DNA of 47,553 bases from the NCBI RefSeq assembly GCF_004168625.1, contig NZ_SDWW01000038.1, forward strand, positions 1 through 47,553. The letters are read 5' to 3'. The translations under genes were made by a program, and so were the position numbers. The notes under the pieces were generated by a model that did not search any database, had not been told where the DNA came from, and was given only the letters and a program-made list of their open reading frames with translations. Numbering within the stretch: the stretch's first letter is position 1; each line of letters starts with the position of its first letter. Of the stretch, positions 6,938 to 16,738 are shown piece by piece. This DNA is from Pengzhenrongella frigida. GTDB lineage: Bacteria; Actinomycetota; Actinomycetes; Actinomycetales; Cellulomonadaceae.

Positions 6938-8293
6938 TCAGGGGCGGACCTGGCCCTCGCCGTTGACGATCCACTTCGTCGTGGTGAGCTCGCCGAGGCC
7001 CATCGGGCCCCGTGCGTGGAGCTTCTGCGTCGAGATGCCGATCTCGGCACCGAGGCCGAACTGGCCCCCGTCCGTGAACCGGGTCGACGCGTTCACCATG
7101 ATCACCGCCGAGTCGAGCTCGGCGACGAATCGCTCGGAGGACGCGAGATCGCGCGTGACGATCGCCTCGGTGTGGCCGGACGTCCAGGTCCGGATGTGCT
7201 CGATCGCGCTGTCGAGGTCGTCCACGACCCCGACCGCGATCTCGAGCGCGAGGTACTCCCGAGCCCAGTCCTCGTCCGTGGCGGGGATCACCGTCAGCCC
7301 CGACGGCGCGAGCGCGGCGGTCCGCGCGTCACCGTGCACGACGACGCCCGCGGCACCGAGGGCGGCGAGGGCGGCCGGAAGGAAGGCGTCCGCGACGTCC
7401 GCGTGCACGAGCAGGGTCTCGGCCGCGTTGCACACGCCGGTGCGCTGGGTCTTCGAGTTCAGCAGGATCGGCAGCGCCACGTCGATCTGGGCGCTCGCAT
7501 CGACGTACACGTGGCAGTTGCCCGTGCCGGTCTCGACCACGGGCACGGTGGACTCCCGCACGACCGTCTGGATGAGATCCGCTCCGCCGCGCGGCACGAG
7601 CAGGTCGACGAGCCCGCGTGCGTGCATCAGCGCGACCGCACCCGCACGCCCGTACGAATCGATCGACTGCACCGCGTCCCCGGGCAGCCCCTGGGCGAGC
7701 AGGGCCCGCGACAGGACCGACACGATGACCTCGTTCGACCTGGCCGCGGCCGAGCCGCCACGCAGGATGACGGCGTTGCCGCTCTTCAGGGCCAGGCCCG
7801 CGGCATCGACGGTCACGTTCGGCCTCGCCTCGTAGATCATCCCGACCACGCCCATCGGGACGCGCACCTGCCGCAGCCGCAGCCCGTTCGGGAGCGTCGA
7901 GCCGCGCACGACCTCACCGACCGGGTCGGGCAGCGCGGCGAGCTCGCGGAGCGCGGCGGCGATCGCCACGATGCGGTCGGGGGTGAGGGTGAGGCGGTCG
8001 AGCAGCCCCGGCGACGTACCGCTCGCCCGCCCGCGCTCGACGTCCTGCGTGTTCGCCGCGACGATCTCGTCCGTCGCCGCCACGAGCGCATCGGCGAGGG
8101 CCAGCAGGGCCGCGTCCTTGGTCCCTCGGGTCGCCGTGGCGAGCGTGCGGGCGGCGACCTTGGCGCGCCGCGCGACGTCGAGCACCGCGTCGCGAACCTC
8201 ATCGGCGTCGGCGGTGGGGGCCGCGGCGGAGGACGGTTCGGGGGTCGTGGACCCGGAGCCGTCGCCGGTCTGTCGGTGGCTGAGCGTGGTCAT
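6938..8293 (-). CDS. proA: gamma-glutamyl phosphate reductase
   Basis: 451 residues, second step of proline synthesis: reduces gamma-glutamyl phosphate with NADPH to glutamate semialdehyde. Aldehyde dehydrogenase-fold motifs: [39 protein letters not shown], and the catalytic Cys in [12 protein letters not shown]. The C-terminal [21 protein letters not shown] is typical. ATG at 8293 with GGAGG directly upstream; the longer frame adds a low-complexity leader and is rejected. The N-terminal 35 residues (Ser/Thr/Ala-rich) exceed the usual family start. It is separated from proB by a GNAT gene, an unusual insertion. Confidence 0.97.
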   Translation of the reverse strand: MTTLSHRQTGDGSGSTTPEPSSAAAPTADADEVRDAVLDVARRAKVAARTLATATRGTKDAALLALADALVAATDEIVAANTQDVERGRASGTSPGLLDRLTLTPDRIVAIAAALRELAALPDPVGEVVRGSTLPNGLRLRQVRVPMGVVGMIYEARPNVTVDAAGLALKSGNAVILRGGSAAARSNEVIVSVLSRALLAQGLPGDAVQSIDSYGRAGAVALMHARGLVDLLVPRGGADLIQTVVRESTVPVVETGTGNCHVYVDASAQIDVALPILLNSKTQRTGVCNAAETLLVHADVADAFLPAALAALGAAGVVVHGDARTAALAPSGLTVIPATDEDWAREYLALEIAVGVVDDLDSAIEHIRTWTSGHTEAIVTRDLASSERFVAELDSAVIMVNASTRFTDGGQFGLGAEIGISTQKLHARGPMGLGELTTTKWIVNGEGQVRP

Positions 8294-8307
8294 CCTCCGA
8301 GGGTAGT

Positions 8308-8326
8308 CCGAGGGTCCACGCCTCGG
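8308..8326 (-). promoter_or_regulatory. small hairpin and -10-like element before proA
   Basis: CCGAGG and CCTCGG form a 6-bp stem with a 7-nt loop about 15 nt upstream of the proA start; TACCCT (8300-8305) between them resembles a -10 element. Possible internal promoter or weak attenuator in the 109-bp gap between the GNAT gene and proA. No clear -35. Confidence 0.25.
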
Positions 8327-8402
8327 GCAGGGGCGTCTCAGCGCAGGGCACCGTCGTCGGGCACCGATCACGTCCGGCGAGGAACCCGGCGGGTCGCCGA
8401 GC

Positions 8403-9419
8403 TCAGTCGGGCAGATCGAGGCCGAACGCGTACAGCCGACGCCCGTCGGGCAGGAACGTCTCGCGCTCGGGCAGCCGCACGAACCCGAGGCGCTCGTAGA
8501 GGCGGTGCGCGGTGAACATCTCGGGGCCGCTGTTGAGCACCACGCGCCGCAGGCCGCGCAGACGCGCGAGCCGGATGACGTGACACGTCAGCAGGGTGCC
8601 GAGGCCCCGCCCGCGCGCGGCCGGATCGACCGCGAGCAGGCGGAAGTCGAGCTCGCCGGGCCGCCCCAACGGGGAGATGTGGGAGCCCGGCCGCGGGGTG
8701 GCGACCGTACCGAGCAGCGCGCCCGTCGCGCGGTCCTCGGCGACCCAGACCTCGTGCTCGAGCGCCCGTGGGGCGACGTCCGCGATCGAGGCGAGGTAGG
8801 TCGGGGACAGGTCGCCGAAGTCGCCCGCGTAGGCCGAGACGGACAGCTCGGAGACGCGATCGAGCTCCTCGACGCGCACGAGCCGGACCAGCACACCGTC
8901 GCCGGGCTGCAGCGCGAAACGGAAGACGATGAGCACGCCGACGCCGGGGATGTGGGTGGTCTCCCGTTCGGGGACGCGTTCGAAGCCGAGGCGGTGGTAC
9001 AGCCGCTGCGCGGTGAGGTTCCCCGGCCCGGTGTCCACGACCAGCGCAGTCACCCCCCAGCCGCGGGCCCGTTCGAGGGCGGACTCCATCAGGGCGGCCC
9101 CCACCCCGCGGCCACGTCCGGCCTGCGACGTCGCCAGCAGCCGCACCTCCGCCTCGTCCGGCAGGGCGCGCCGGGAGTACCGGGCCCCCGCCCGCAGCAG
9201 GCTCGCCGTGCCGACGAGCTCGCCGGTGGCGTCGTCGACCGCGACCAGGAGCTCCCCGGCCTCCGCGCGCCCGGCGGCGTCGTGCAGCAGCGCCACCCGG
9301 TCGGGGTCGGTGGCCGCGCCGTAGGGTCCCGCGGCGAACCCGGCCACGGTCAGCAGGCCGACCTCGGCGTGCTCGTGCGGGTGCGCGAGCCGGATGGTGA
9401 TGCCCGACGGCGCCGTCAT
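8403..9419 (-). CDS. tandem-domain GNAT acetyltransferase
   Basis: 338 residues made of two GNAT domains, about 5-168 and 175-338. Each has an acetyl-CoA-binding motif, [12 protein letters not shown] and [12 protein letters not shown], and each ends with the same pattern: [14 protein letters not shown] in the first and [16 protein letters not shown] in the second. This points to internal duplication with both halves potentially active. The ATG overlaps the proB stop (ATGA), so it is translated with proB. Substrate unknown; the place between proB and proA hints at an amino acid or small-molecule acceptor, but that is speculation. Confidence 0.88.
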   Translation of the reverse strand: MTAPSGITIRLAHPHEHAEVGLLTVAGFAAGPYGAATDPDRVALLHDAAGRAEAGELLVAVDDATGELVGTASLLRAGARYSRRALPDEAEVRLLATSQAGRGRGVGAALMESALERARGWGVTALVVDTGPGNLTAQRLYHRLGFERVPERETTHIPGVGVLIVFRFALQPGDGVLVRLVRVEELDRVSELSVSAYAGDFGDLSPTYLASIADVAPRALEHEVWVAEDRATGALLGTVATPRPGSHISPLGRPGELDFRLLAVDPAARGRGLGTLLTCHVIRLARLRGLRRVVLNSGPEMFTAHRLYERLGFVRLPERETFLPDGRRLYAFGLDLPD

Positions 9420-10558
9420 CGGCGAGGTCGCCGCACGAGGACGAGATCGTCGCGGTGCACGACCACCCGGTCGTACCCGGGGCCGAACTCCTCGCGCAGG
9501 GACGACGTCGACCGCCCGAGCAGCGACGGGACCTCGACGGCGTCGAAAGACACCAGGCCGCGGGCCACGACGGTCCCGGCAGCGCTGACCATCTCGACCG
9601 GGTCGCCGGCCTCGAAGTCGCCCTCGACGGCGGTGATCCCGGCCGGGAGCAGCGAGGCGAGGCCGCCCTGGAGCGCGCGCACCGCGCCGTCGTCGAGCAC
9701 GAGCCGGCCGTTGGTGTGCGCGGCATGCGCGAGCCAGAGCAGCCGGTTCGAGCGTCGACGCCCGGTCGGGGTGAACCAGGTGCCGACCTCGTCGCCGGCC
9801 AGGGCCGGCCCGGCGAGGGCGGCCGAGGTCAGCACGACGGGGATGCCGGAACCCGTGGCGATCGCGACCGCGTCGATCTTGGTGACCATGCCGCCGGTCC
9901 CGACCGACGCACCGCGCCCGGTCACCTCGACCCCCACCAGGTCTGCCGGTCCGCTGACCGTGGTGATCTTTCGGGCACCGCCACGGGCGGGGGGACCGTC
10001 GTAGAGCGCATCGACGTCGGTCAGCAGGACCATCGCGTCGGCGTGCACGAGGTTCGACACGAGCGCGGCGAGCCGGTCGTTGTCCCCGAAGCGGATCTCG
10101 TCGGTCGCCACGGTGTCGTTCTCGTTGACGATCGGCACGACGCCGAGCTCGATCAGCCGGGTGAGGGCGCGCCGGGCGTTGCGGTAGTTCACGCGCCGGA
10201 TGGTGTCCTCCGCGGTGAGCAGCACCTGCCCGACCCGCAGGCCGTGCGCGGCGAACGCCTCGGTGTAGGCCGCCACGAGAAGGCCCTGACCGACCGACGC
10301 CGCGGCCTGCGCCGTGGCGAGGTCCCGCGGCCGGGAATGCAGCCCGAGCGGCCCGATCCCGGCGGCGATCGCTCCCGACGACACGAGCACGACCCGCACG
10401 CCGGCAGCGCGGCGCGCGGCGAGCACATCGACCAGTGCCCGCAGCGCTGCATGGTCGAGCCGGCCGTCCGCGCCCGTGAGCGAGGACGACCCGACCTTGA
10501 CCACGACGCGACCGGCGCCTGCGAGCAGGCTCCGGTCGCTGACGGGCGCGATGGTCAC
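9416..10558 (-). CDS. proB: glutamate 5-kinase with PUA domain
   Basis: 380 residues. Phosphorylates glutamate with ATP, the first and feedback-controlled step of proline synthesis. Amino-acid kinase domain at about 1-265 with [47 protein letters not shown] and the GTGGMVTK loop; C-terminal PUA domain at about 285-370. GTG start at 10558 overlaps the obgE stop (GTGA); the frame extending further upstream lies within obgE and is rejected. Confidence 0.97.
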   Translation of the reverse strand: MTIAPVSDRSLLAGAGRVVVKVGSSSLTGADGRLDHAALRALVDVLAARRAAGVRVVLVSSGAIAAGIGPLGLHSRPRDLATAQAAASVGQGLLVAAYTEAFAAHGLRVGQVLLTAEDTIRRVNYRNARRALTRLIELGVVPIVNENDTVATDEIRFGDNDRLAALVSNLVHADAMVLLTDVDALYDGPPARGGARKITTVSGPADLVGVEVTGRGASVGTGGMVTKIDAVAIATGSGIPVVLTSAALAGPALAGDEVGTWFTPTGRRRSNRLLWLAHAAHTNGRLVLDDGAVRALQGGLASLLPAGITAVEGDFEAGDPVEMVSAAGTVVARGLVSFDAVEVPSLLGRSTSSLREEFGPGYDRVVVHRDDLVLVRRPRR

Positions 10559-12156
10559 GACCCGATGGTGGTGCCAGCTCCGGTCGACCCGTCCGACCAA
10601 CCGGGAGCCTCGGCCTCGCCGGGATCCTGCGCGGGGTCGACGAGGTCGTCGTCGGTCCAGACCCCTGCCTCGCGCTCGGTCCAGAGCTCGGCGCGGGCCT
10701 CGGTCTTCGCGTCCATCCGGTCCTTGTACTCCTTGCGCTTGTCCAGGCGGGTCGGGCGTGCGTGCTGCTCGAGCCGCAGGTCCGTCCCGCGCGGTCCGCC
10801 GAGCAGCTCGGAGCCGGTCAGCAGCGTCGGCTCCCAGTCGAACACGACGGCGCTGGGGCCGGACCCGATGACGACCTCGGCACCCGCCACGGCACCGGCG
10901 GCGAAGAGGGACTCCTCGACCCCCAGCCGGGCGAGCCGGTCGGCCAGGTAGCCCACCGCCTCGTCGTTCGAGAACTGGGTCTGGCGCACCCAGCGCTCGG
11001 GCCGCGTGCCGAGGATCTGGAAGTACTCCCGGCCGGCCTCCTCGCGCCGCGAGACGGTGAAGCCGGCGTCGTCCACGGCCTTGGGCCGCAGGACCGTGCG
11101 CGTCGGGACGATGTCCGCGGACTCCCGTCGGTGCTTCTCGACCAGCGCGGCGAGCGCGAAGGTCAGCGGGCGCAGACCCTCGTGGCTCGCGGCCGAGATC
11201 TCGAAGACCTGCAGGCCGCGGGCCTCCAGCTCGGGGCGCACCATGTCGGCGAGGTCGCGGGCCTCGGGGACGTCGATCTTGTTGAGGACGACCATGCGCA
11301 GGCGCTCGGTGAGCGGCACCCGCCCACCGTCGATGCCGACGTCGCCGCCGTACTGCGCGAGCTCGGCCTCGATCACGTCGAGGTCGCTGAGCGGGTCCCG
11401 GTCGGGCTCGAGCGTCGCGCAGTCGATCACGTGCACGAGGACCGAGCACCGCTCGATGTGGCGCAGGAACTCGAGCCCGAGCCCCTTGCCTTCGCTCGCA
11501 CCGAGGATCAGGCCCGGCACGTCCGCGACGGTGTACCGCGACGAGCCGGCCTGCACCACGCCGAGGTTCGGGATGAGCGTGGTGAACGGGTAGTCGGCGA
11601 TCTTCGGACGAGCGGCCGAGATCGCGGCGATCAGGCTGGACTTGCCCGCGCTCGGGAAACCGATGAGCGCGACGTCGGCGATCGTCTTGAGCTCGAGGAC
11701 GACGTCGTTCTCCTCGCCGGGCTCGCCCAGCAGGGCGAAGCCGGGCGCGATGCGGCGCGGAGAGGCGAGGGAGAAGTTGCCGAGGCCACCGTGCCCGCCG
11801 GGCGCCACGACGTAGCGCGCGCCGAGGCCGACGAGGTCGGCGAGGACCACACCGTCGGTCGACTTCACCACGGTGCCGTCCGGGACCCCGAGGACGAGGT
11901 CGTCACCCGAGGAGCCCTGGCGGTAGTTGCCCATGCCCTGGGTGCCGGACTGCGCGTGCCAGTGCGGGGAGTGGTGGAACTCGAGCAGGGTGGTGATCTG
12001 GGGGTCGACGACGATGATCACGGACCCGCCGCGGCCTCCCGTGCCACCGTCGGGACCGGCAAGGGGCTTGAACTTCTCCCGGTGGATCGAGGCACAGCCG
12101 TTTCCGCCGTCACCCCCGGTGGCGTGCAGCACGACCCGGTCGACGAATGTCGCCAC
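10555..12156 (-). CDS. obgE: GTPase Obg
   Basis: 533 residues. Ribosome-associated GTPase acting in 50S maturation and the stringent response. Three parts: glycine-rich OBG fold (1-158; [16 protein letters not shown]), G domain (about 159-335; [24 protein letters not shown]) and an OCT domain (about 355-435), followed by an acidic, low-complexity tail of about 95 residues. GTG start at 12156 with AAGGAGGA about 10 nt upstream. Follows rpmA after 107 nt, as in most actinobacteria, and overlaps proB. Confidence 0.97.
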   Translation of the reverse strand: MATFVDRVVLHATGGDGGNGCASIHREKFKPLAGPDGGTGGRGGSVIIVVDPQITTLLEFHHSPHWHAQSGTQGMGNYRQGSSGDDLVLGVPDGTVVKSTDGVVLADLVGLGARYVVAPGGHGGLGNFSLASPRRIAPGFALLGEPGEENDVVLELKTIADVALIGFPSAGKSSLIAAISAARPKIADYPFTTLIPNLGVVQAGSSRYTVADVPGLILGASEGKGLGLEFLRHIERCSVLVHVIDCATLEPDRDPLSDLDVIEAELAQYGGDVGIDGGRVPLTERLRMVVLNKIDVPEARDLADMVRPELEARGLQVFEISAASHEGLRPLTFALAALVEKHRRESADIVPTRTVLRPKAVDDAGFTVSRREEAGREYFQILGTRPERWVRQTQFSNDEAVGYLADRLARLGVEESLFAAGAVAGAEVVIGSGPSAVVFDWEPTLLTGSELLGGPRGTDLRLEQHARPTRLDKRKEYKDRMDAKTEARAELWTEREAGVWTDDDLVDPAQDPGEAEAPGWSDGSTGAGTTIGS

Positions 12157-12201
12157 GGCTGGCTCCTCCTTGCTTCGGTACAACTAGTGAGAGACGACGA
12201 A

Positions 12202-12227
12202 GGGGCGCACCGCTACCGGTGCACCCC
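12202..12227 (-). terminator. hairpin between rpmA and obgE (attenuator-like)
   Basis: GGGG-C-GCACC pairs with GGTGC-A-CCCC around a 6-nt loop: nine pairs with one internal mismatch. It lies 37 nt after the rpmA stop. It could lower read-through so that obgE is expressed less than the ribosomal proteins, or protect the 3' end of the rplU-rpmA message. Confidence 0.45.
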
Positions 12228-12263
12228 ATCATCGTGAAGACTACGAACAGGTTTCGACCTTCG

Positions 12264-12518
12264 TCACGCAGCGGCGACGATGTCGATGACCTTCCGGCCG
12301 CGACGCGTCCCGAACAGGACCGCACCGGCGGTCAGCGCGAACAGCGTGTCGTCGCCGCCCCGTCCGACGTTGATCCCGGGGTGGAAGTGCGTGCCGCGCT
12401 GGCGAACGATGATCGTGCCGGCATTGACGAGCTGACCACCGAAACGCTTGACGCCCAGGCGCTGCGCGTTGGAGTCGCGCCCGTTACGAGAGGAGCTTGC
12501 GCCCTTCTTGTGTGCCAT
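12264..12518 (-). CDS. rpmA: 50S ribosomal protein L27
   Basis: 84 residues; peptidyl-transferase-centre protein of the large subunit. Classic N-terminus [19 protein letters not shown] without the Firmicutes-type pre-sequence, then [20 protein letters not shown] and [19 protein letters not shown] at 12518 with an AGCAGGTTTGAG leader. It follows rplU by 68 nt. Confidence 0.98.
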   Translation of the reverse strand: MAHKKGASSSRNGRDSNAQRLGVKRFGGQLVNAGTIIVRQRGTHFHPGINVGRGGDDTLFALTAGAVLFGTRRGRKVIDIVAAA

Positions 12519-12586
12519 CTCAAACCTGCTTTCGTGCTACTGGTGGAAGGGGATCCGATGCGAGCCGTCGAGGCCGCACGGGAGAG

Positions 12587-12907
12587 TCAGGAGATGCTGG
12601 TGACCTTGACGCGGGTCAGCTTCTGGCGGTGACCCAGGCGCCGGCGGTAGCCGGTCTTGTTCTTGTACTTGAGGATGTCGATCTTCGGGCCCTTTTCGTC
12701 CCGGACGACCTCGGCCGTGACCTTGATCTTCGCCAGAACCTCGGCGTCGGTCGTCACGTTCTCCCCGTCAACAAGCAGCAGGGCCGGGAGCTCGATGATC
12801 GAACCCGTCTTGGCGGACTGGCGGTCCATGACGACGATGTCGCCGACCGACACCTTCTCCTGGCGGCCACCCGATTTCACGATCGCGTACACCACGTTGC
12901 TGCTCAT
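12587..12907 (-). CDS. rplU: 50S ribosomal protein L21
   Basis: 106 residues. Family stretches: [34 protein letters not shown] and [21 protein letters not shown] at the C-terminus, which binds 23S rRNA. Start chosen as ATG at 12907, preceded by a weak GAGCAGAG; GTG at about 12895 (VVYAIVKS) is an alternative. A longer frame of 135 residues has a non-conserved leader and is rejected. First gene of the rplU-rpmA-obgE block. Confidence 0.96.
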   Translation of the reverse strand: MSSNVVYAIVKSGGRQEKVSVGDIVVMDRQSAKTGSIIELPALLLVDGENVTTDAEVLAKIKVTAEVVRDEKGPKIDILKYKNKTGYRRRLGHRQKLTRVKVTSIS

Positions 12908-13056
12908 CTCTGCTCGGTCAATAACTTGCGTCTGCGGCGTGCTCTTCGCGACGTTGCCCTTCGGGCTGCGCGGGCACACAGGGTCTGCGCGCACTAAGCG
13001 CGCCGACGGTCAAGAGTACGGAATCCACCCGGCAGGGTCAAACGGGGCCGGGTAGG

Positions 13057-13092
13057 CCCTCGGGTCACCGGCCGACGCCGGCGACCCGAGGG
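13057..13092 (-). terminator. strong hairpin terminator after rne
   Basis: CCCTCGGGTC and GACCCGAGGG at the base plus CCGGC/GCCGG above give about 15 pairs with one mismatch and a 4-nt loop. It starts 6 nt after the RNase E/G stop. No U-tract, as is usual for actinobacterial terminators. Confidence 0.75.
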
Positions 13093-13098
13093 AACAGC

Positions 13099-16000
13099 TC
13101 ACTGCTGCGGGACGGTATCCGTCTCGGCCTCGCCCAGGTCGAAGACCTCGGGCGCGACCGGGAACAGCTCGAGCGTCTCGTCGGCGTCGAACCCCAACGG
13201 GAGGTCGGCCGGGCCGGTCTGGCCAGGCTGGCCGGTCCGTCCGCCGAGCTCGTGACCGTGCTCGTGAGCGTGCGCCGCAGCAGCGGCGATCGTCGCGAGC
13301 GTGGCCTTGACCGCAGCTCTGACCTCCGGGAGGACCGGCACCGCAGGAAGCGGCGCGGCACCCGCGAGGGCGGAGATGTCCTTGGCGGCCCCACGCTTGC
13401 GGCGCGAGCCCTTGGAGTCGCTGTCGCCATCCGTCGAGCCCGACGACGCGGAGCCGTGCGAGTGCCCGCCCTGCGCGCCGTCGCCCGCGTGACCGGCCCT
13501 GTCGTTCGGCTCCGTGTGCACGATGAAGCCGCGCCCGTTGCAGTGCTCGCAGGTCTCGCTGAACGCCTCGACGAGGCCCTGCCCGACCCGCTTGCGGGTC
13601 ATCTGGACGAGCCCGAGCGAGGTGACCTCGGCCACCTGGTGCTTGGTGCGGTCGCGCCCGAGGCATTCGACGAGCCGGCGCAGGACGAGGTCCCGGTTCG
13701 ACTCGAGCACCATGTCGATGAAGTCGATCACGATGATCCCGCCGATGTCACGCAGCCGGAGCTGGCGGACGATCTCCTCGGCGGCCTCGAGGTTGTTCCG
13801 GGTGACCGTCTCCTCGAGCGTGCCGCCCGCACCGGTGAACTTGCCGGTGTTGACGTCGACGACCGTCATGGCCTCCGTGCGGTCGATCACCAGCGAGCCA
13901 CCCGAGGGCAGCCAGACCTTGCGGTCCATGCCCTTGGCGAGCTGCTCGTCGACCCGGTAGGCGGCGAACACGTCGCCCGTCCCGGTCCAGCGGGTGACCT
14001 TCTGGGCGAGGTCCGGCGCGAGCGCACCGATGTACCCCGAGATGGTGTCCCACGCCTCGTCGCCCTCGACCACGAGCGACCCGAAGTCGCCGTTGAAGAT
14101 GTCGCGCACGACGCGGATCGCGAGGTCCGGCTCACCCTGCAGCAATGCCGGCGAGGAGGCGGTCTTGGCCTTCTTCTCGATGGCGGTCCACTGCTCCTGC
14201 AGGCGGGTGATGTCGGCGCGCAGCTCGTCCTCGCTCGCCCCTTCGGCCGCGGTGCGCACGATGACGCCGGCCGTGTCCGGGACGATCTCGCGGAGCAGCT
14301 TCTTCAGGCGGGCGCGCTCGTTGTCGGGGAGCTTGCGGGAGATCCCGGTCATGCCGCCGCCGGGCACGTAGACCAGGTACCGGCCGGCCAGCGTGACCTG
14401 CGACGTGAGCCGGGCACCCTTCTGGCCGATCGGGTCCTTGGTCACCTGGACCAGGACCGAGTCGCCGGACTTGAGCGCCTGCTCGATGCGGCGCGGCTGG
14501 CCTTCGAGGCCGGCGGCGTCCCAGTTCACCTCGCCGGCGTACAGGACCGCGTTGCGGCCCTTGCCGACGTCGACGAACGCGGCTTCCATGCTCGGGAGCA
14601 CGTTCTGCACCCGACCGAGGTAGACGTTCCCGGCCATCGACGCTTGCGCCTGGCGGGAGACGTAGTGCTCGACGAGCACCCCGTCCTCCATCACGGCGAT
14701 CTGCGTCGCGCCGTCGATCTCGCGCACGACCATCGACCGGTCGACGGACTCGCGGCGAGCGAGGAACTCCGACTCGGTGACGATCGTCCGACGACGACCG
14801 GCATCGCGCCCCTCGCGGCGGCGCTGGCGCTTGGCCTCGAGCCGGGTCGAGCCGCGCAGCGCGGTGACCTCGTCGGCGGCCGGCGGAGACGTCTGGGCCG
14901 AGGAGCGCCCGCCGCGCGAGCGCGTGGGCTGGCTGACCGGCTCGGAGTCGACGCCCTCTCCCCCACGCCCGCTGCGACGGCGACGACGACGGCGACGGCT
15001 CGAACCGCCGCCCTCGCCACCCTGGTCGTCGTCCTCGGACTCGTCCGCGCCCTGGTGGTCCTCGTCGGTCGGCGTCGTGTCGTCGGTCGCGGCAGCGCCA
15101 CGATCTGCACCGGGGCGATCCGTGGCGTTGCGATCGGCGTTGTTGCGATCGTTGCTGTCCGTGTCGGCGTCGTCCGTGCCGCTGCGTCCGCGACGACCGC
15201 GGCCACCACGACGACGGCGACGGCGGGGCCCACCATCGCCGGACTCCTCGTCCTCGTCGACCTCGTCCGTCGAGTCCTCGGCGGACTGGTCCTCAGCCGA
15301 CTGGTCTTCGGCCGAGACGTCCTCGGTAGTCAGATCGTCGGCGGCCAGGTCCTCGGCCGTCTCGTCCTCGTCGAGGGCGAGGTCCGGCGCGACCTGTTCC
15401 TCGACGTCGCGTGCACCGCGACCGCGGCCACCACGGCCACGGCCTCCGCGCGGTCCACGGTCACCGCGGTCGTCACGACGGGCCACGACCTCGCCCTCGG
15501 GCGCCTCGTCGGGTGTGGCGGTCGCCAGCAGCTCTTCGACGGCCGCGTTCGCCCTCGACGAGCCACGCCGACGCGACGTGCGCTTGGCCGGTGCCGCGTC
15601 GGACTCCGGCTCCACCTCGACCTCGGGCCGGGTGTCCGTCCGGGGGGCAGGGCTCGTGCTCGGGGCACGACCCGAGTCGAACGGGGTCCGCGAGGTGTCG
15701 AACGGCGTGCGGGTGGGCTCGATCGGGGCCTCCTCGGCGGCGCGGGGCGGGCCCGCGGGCGACTGGGCCCGGCGGCGGCGCGGCCGGGTGGTCGCGTCGG
15801 CCGACTGGAACAGGAGTGCGGTCATGGCGCCCGGGGTGGCGAGCTCAGGCTCGTCGGCCGGTTCGACGGGCTCGTCCGCGGTCTCCGCAGCGGCGCGGGA
15901 GGCGGCCACGGGTGCGAGCTCGGCAAAGACATCGAGGGTGGAGCGCGAGGCGCGGGTCGCCCGGCGCGGGCCGCGTCCCCGGGTGGTCGGCTCGGCCGGC

Positions 16001-16410
16001 TCAGAGGGCGCCTCGGCGAGAAGTTCGACCGGGGCGGCGGCGACGGCGGTGGGCTCTGGCGCGATCTCGGCCGAGGCGGGTTCCACCACGTCGACGTCGA
16101 CGTGGACCGGAGCGGCTGCCTTCTTCGTGACCCGCGTAGAGGCGCGCTTGGCCGGCGCGCGCTTGGCGGCGGCCTTGCGCGGGGCACGGGTCGGCGCGTC
16201 GGCGTCCGCGTCGGCCGAGGCCGCAGCGTCACCTGCCGGGGCGGTGCTGGTCGCGGCTGTCTCGACCGGCGCGGCCACGATGCCGGGTGCCGCGGTCTTG
16301 CGGGTCGCGCGGCGCCGGGGCGCCTTCACCACGGGCTGTGCCGCGGTTGCGTCGGGGTTGCCCGACGGCGATTCGACGGGGGTGTTGTCGGACGTGTTTT
16401 CGAGCGTCAC
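13099..16410 (-). CDS. rne: ribonuclease E/G
   Basis: 1103 residues. Endoribonuclease central to mRNA decay and rRNA processing. The conserved core begins at about residue 560 (MVVREIDGATQIAVMEDG), with an S1 domain (NVYLGRVQNVLPSMEAAFVD), catalytic Asp residues in VIDFIDMVLESNRD (Asp896 and Asp899), and the Zn-link CEHC at 954-957. Before it lie about 555 residues of low complexity: Ala/Pro/Lys-rich, then alternating acidic runs (EDQSAEDQSAED) and Arg-rich runs. The C-terminal 130 residues are also disordered. The actinobacterial pattern of a catalytic core flanked by disordered arms is known; this N-arm is long. GTG start at 16410 with AGGAG about 10 nt upstream. The antisense strand carries a long open frame, which is a GC-bias shadow. 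Confidence 0.95.
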   Translation of the reverse strand: MTLENTSDNTPVESPSGNPDATAAQPVVKAPRRRATRKTAAPGIVAAPVETAATSTAPAGDAAASADADADAPTRAPRKAAAKRAPAKRASTRVTKKAAAPVHVDVDVVEPASAEIAPEPTAVAAAPVELLAEAPSEPAEPTTRGRGPRRATRASRSTLDVFAELAPVAASRAAAETADEPVEPADEPELATPGAMTALLFQSADATTRPRRRRAQSPAGPPRAAEEAPIEPTRTPFDTSRTPFDSGRAPSTSPAPRTDTRPEVEVEPESDAAPAKRTSRRRGSSRANAAVEELLATATPDEAPEGEVVARRDDRGDRGPRGGRGRGGRGRGARDVEEQVAPDLALDEDETAEDLAADDLTTEDVSAEDQSAEDQSAEDSTDEVDEDEESGDGGPRRRRRRGGRGRRGRSGTDDADTDSNDRNNADRNATDRPGADRGAAATDDTTPTDEDHQGADESEDDDQGGEGGGSSRRRRRRRRSGRGGEGVDSEPVSQPTRSRGGRSSAQTSPPAADEVTALRGSTRLEAKRQRRREGRDAGRRRTIVTESEFLARRESVDRSMVVREIDGATQIAVMEDGVLVEHYVSRQAQASMAGNVYLGRVQNVLPSMEAAFVDVGKGRNAVLYAGEVNWDAAGLEGQPRRIEQALKSGDSVLVQVTKDPIGQKGARLTSQVTLAGRYLVYVPGGGMTGISRKLPDNERARLKKLLREIVPDTAGVIVRTAAEGASEDELRADITRLQEQWTAIEKKAKTASSPALLQGEPDLAIRVVRDIFNGDFGSLVVEGDEAWDTISGYIGALAPDLAQKVTRWTGTGDVFAAYRVDEQLAKGMDRKVWLPSGGSLVIDRTEAMTVVDVNTGKFTGAGGTLEETVTRNNLEAAEEIVRQLRLRDIGGIIVIDFIDMVLESNRDLVLRRLVECLGRDRTKHQVAEVTSLGLVQMTRKRVGQGLVEAFSETCEHCNGRGFIVHTEPNDRAGHAGDGAQGGHSHGSASSGSTDGDSDSKGSRRKRGAAKDISALAGAAPLPAVPVLPEVRAAVKATLATIAAAAAHAHEHGHELGGRTGQPGQTGPADLPLGFDADETLELFPVAPEVFDLGEAETDTVPQQ

Positions 16411-16661
16411 TCGTGGTACTCCTGTGTGCCCCGGCTGCCGTCCACACTCCCCGGCACCCGCGGGCGGTCAGTCGTCGCTCACGCGGTTGCGCGGCGACGG
16501 AAGTCGGTCGCGACTGGCCACAAGAGGCGGGCGGCGCCGGCGCCCGCCTGTTCGCCCTGGTGGGGCGGCGGCGGCGCGGCGAGCCGCGGAGCGCAGTTGC
16601 GGCGAGCACGGTCATCAGCCTTGGAGGCGGTGTGGACACCCTCAGGACCACGGCAAGTATC
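16411..16661 (-). promoter_or_regulatory. rne leader: candidate promoter and hairpin
   Basis: The 328 bp between the Stealth gene stop and rne hold no gene that I can support. On the minus strand GATACT (16656-16661) resembles a -10 element, with GGTACA 17 bp upstream as a weak -35, which would give an untranslated leader of about 240 nt. Within it AGGCGGGC/GCCCGCCT (16525-16549) forms an 8-bp hairpin with a 9-nt loop. E. coli rne autoregulates through a long structured leader; a similar role here is inference. Confidence 0.35.
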
Positions 16662-16697
16662 GCACAGCGGCCTGAAGATGTACCCGTCGACACGATT

Positions 16698-16733
16698 CGG
16701 CTGCGCGCGGCGGGCAAGCGCCGCGCGAAGCCG
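16698..16733 (-). terminator. hairpin terminator after the Stealth gene
   Basis: CGGCT-G-CGCGCGGCG pairs with CGCCGCGCG-A-AGCCG: 14 pairs with one mismatch and a 6-nt loop. It begins 5 nt downstream of the Stealth stop codon. Confidence 0.65.
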
Positions 16734-16738
16734 ACCGG

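Noticed and set aside
12987-13003. GCGCGC-ACTAA-GCGCGC upstream of rplU as an L21 leader
   Set aside because: Only 6 bp of alternating GC, common by chance here; no recognisable ribosomal-leader fold.
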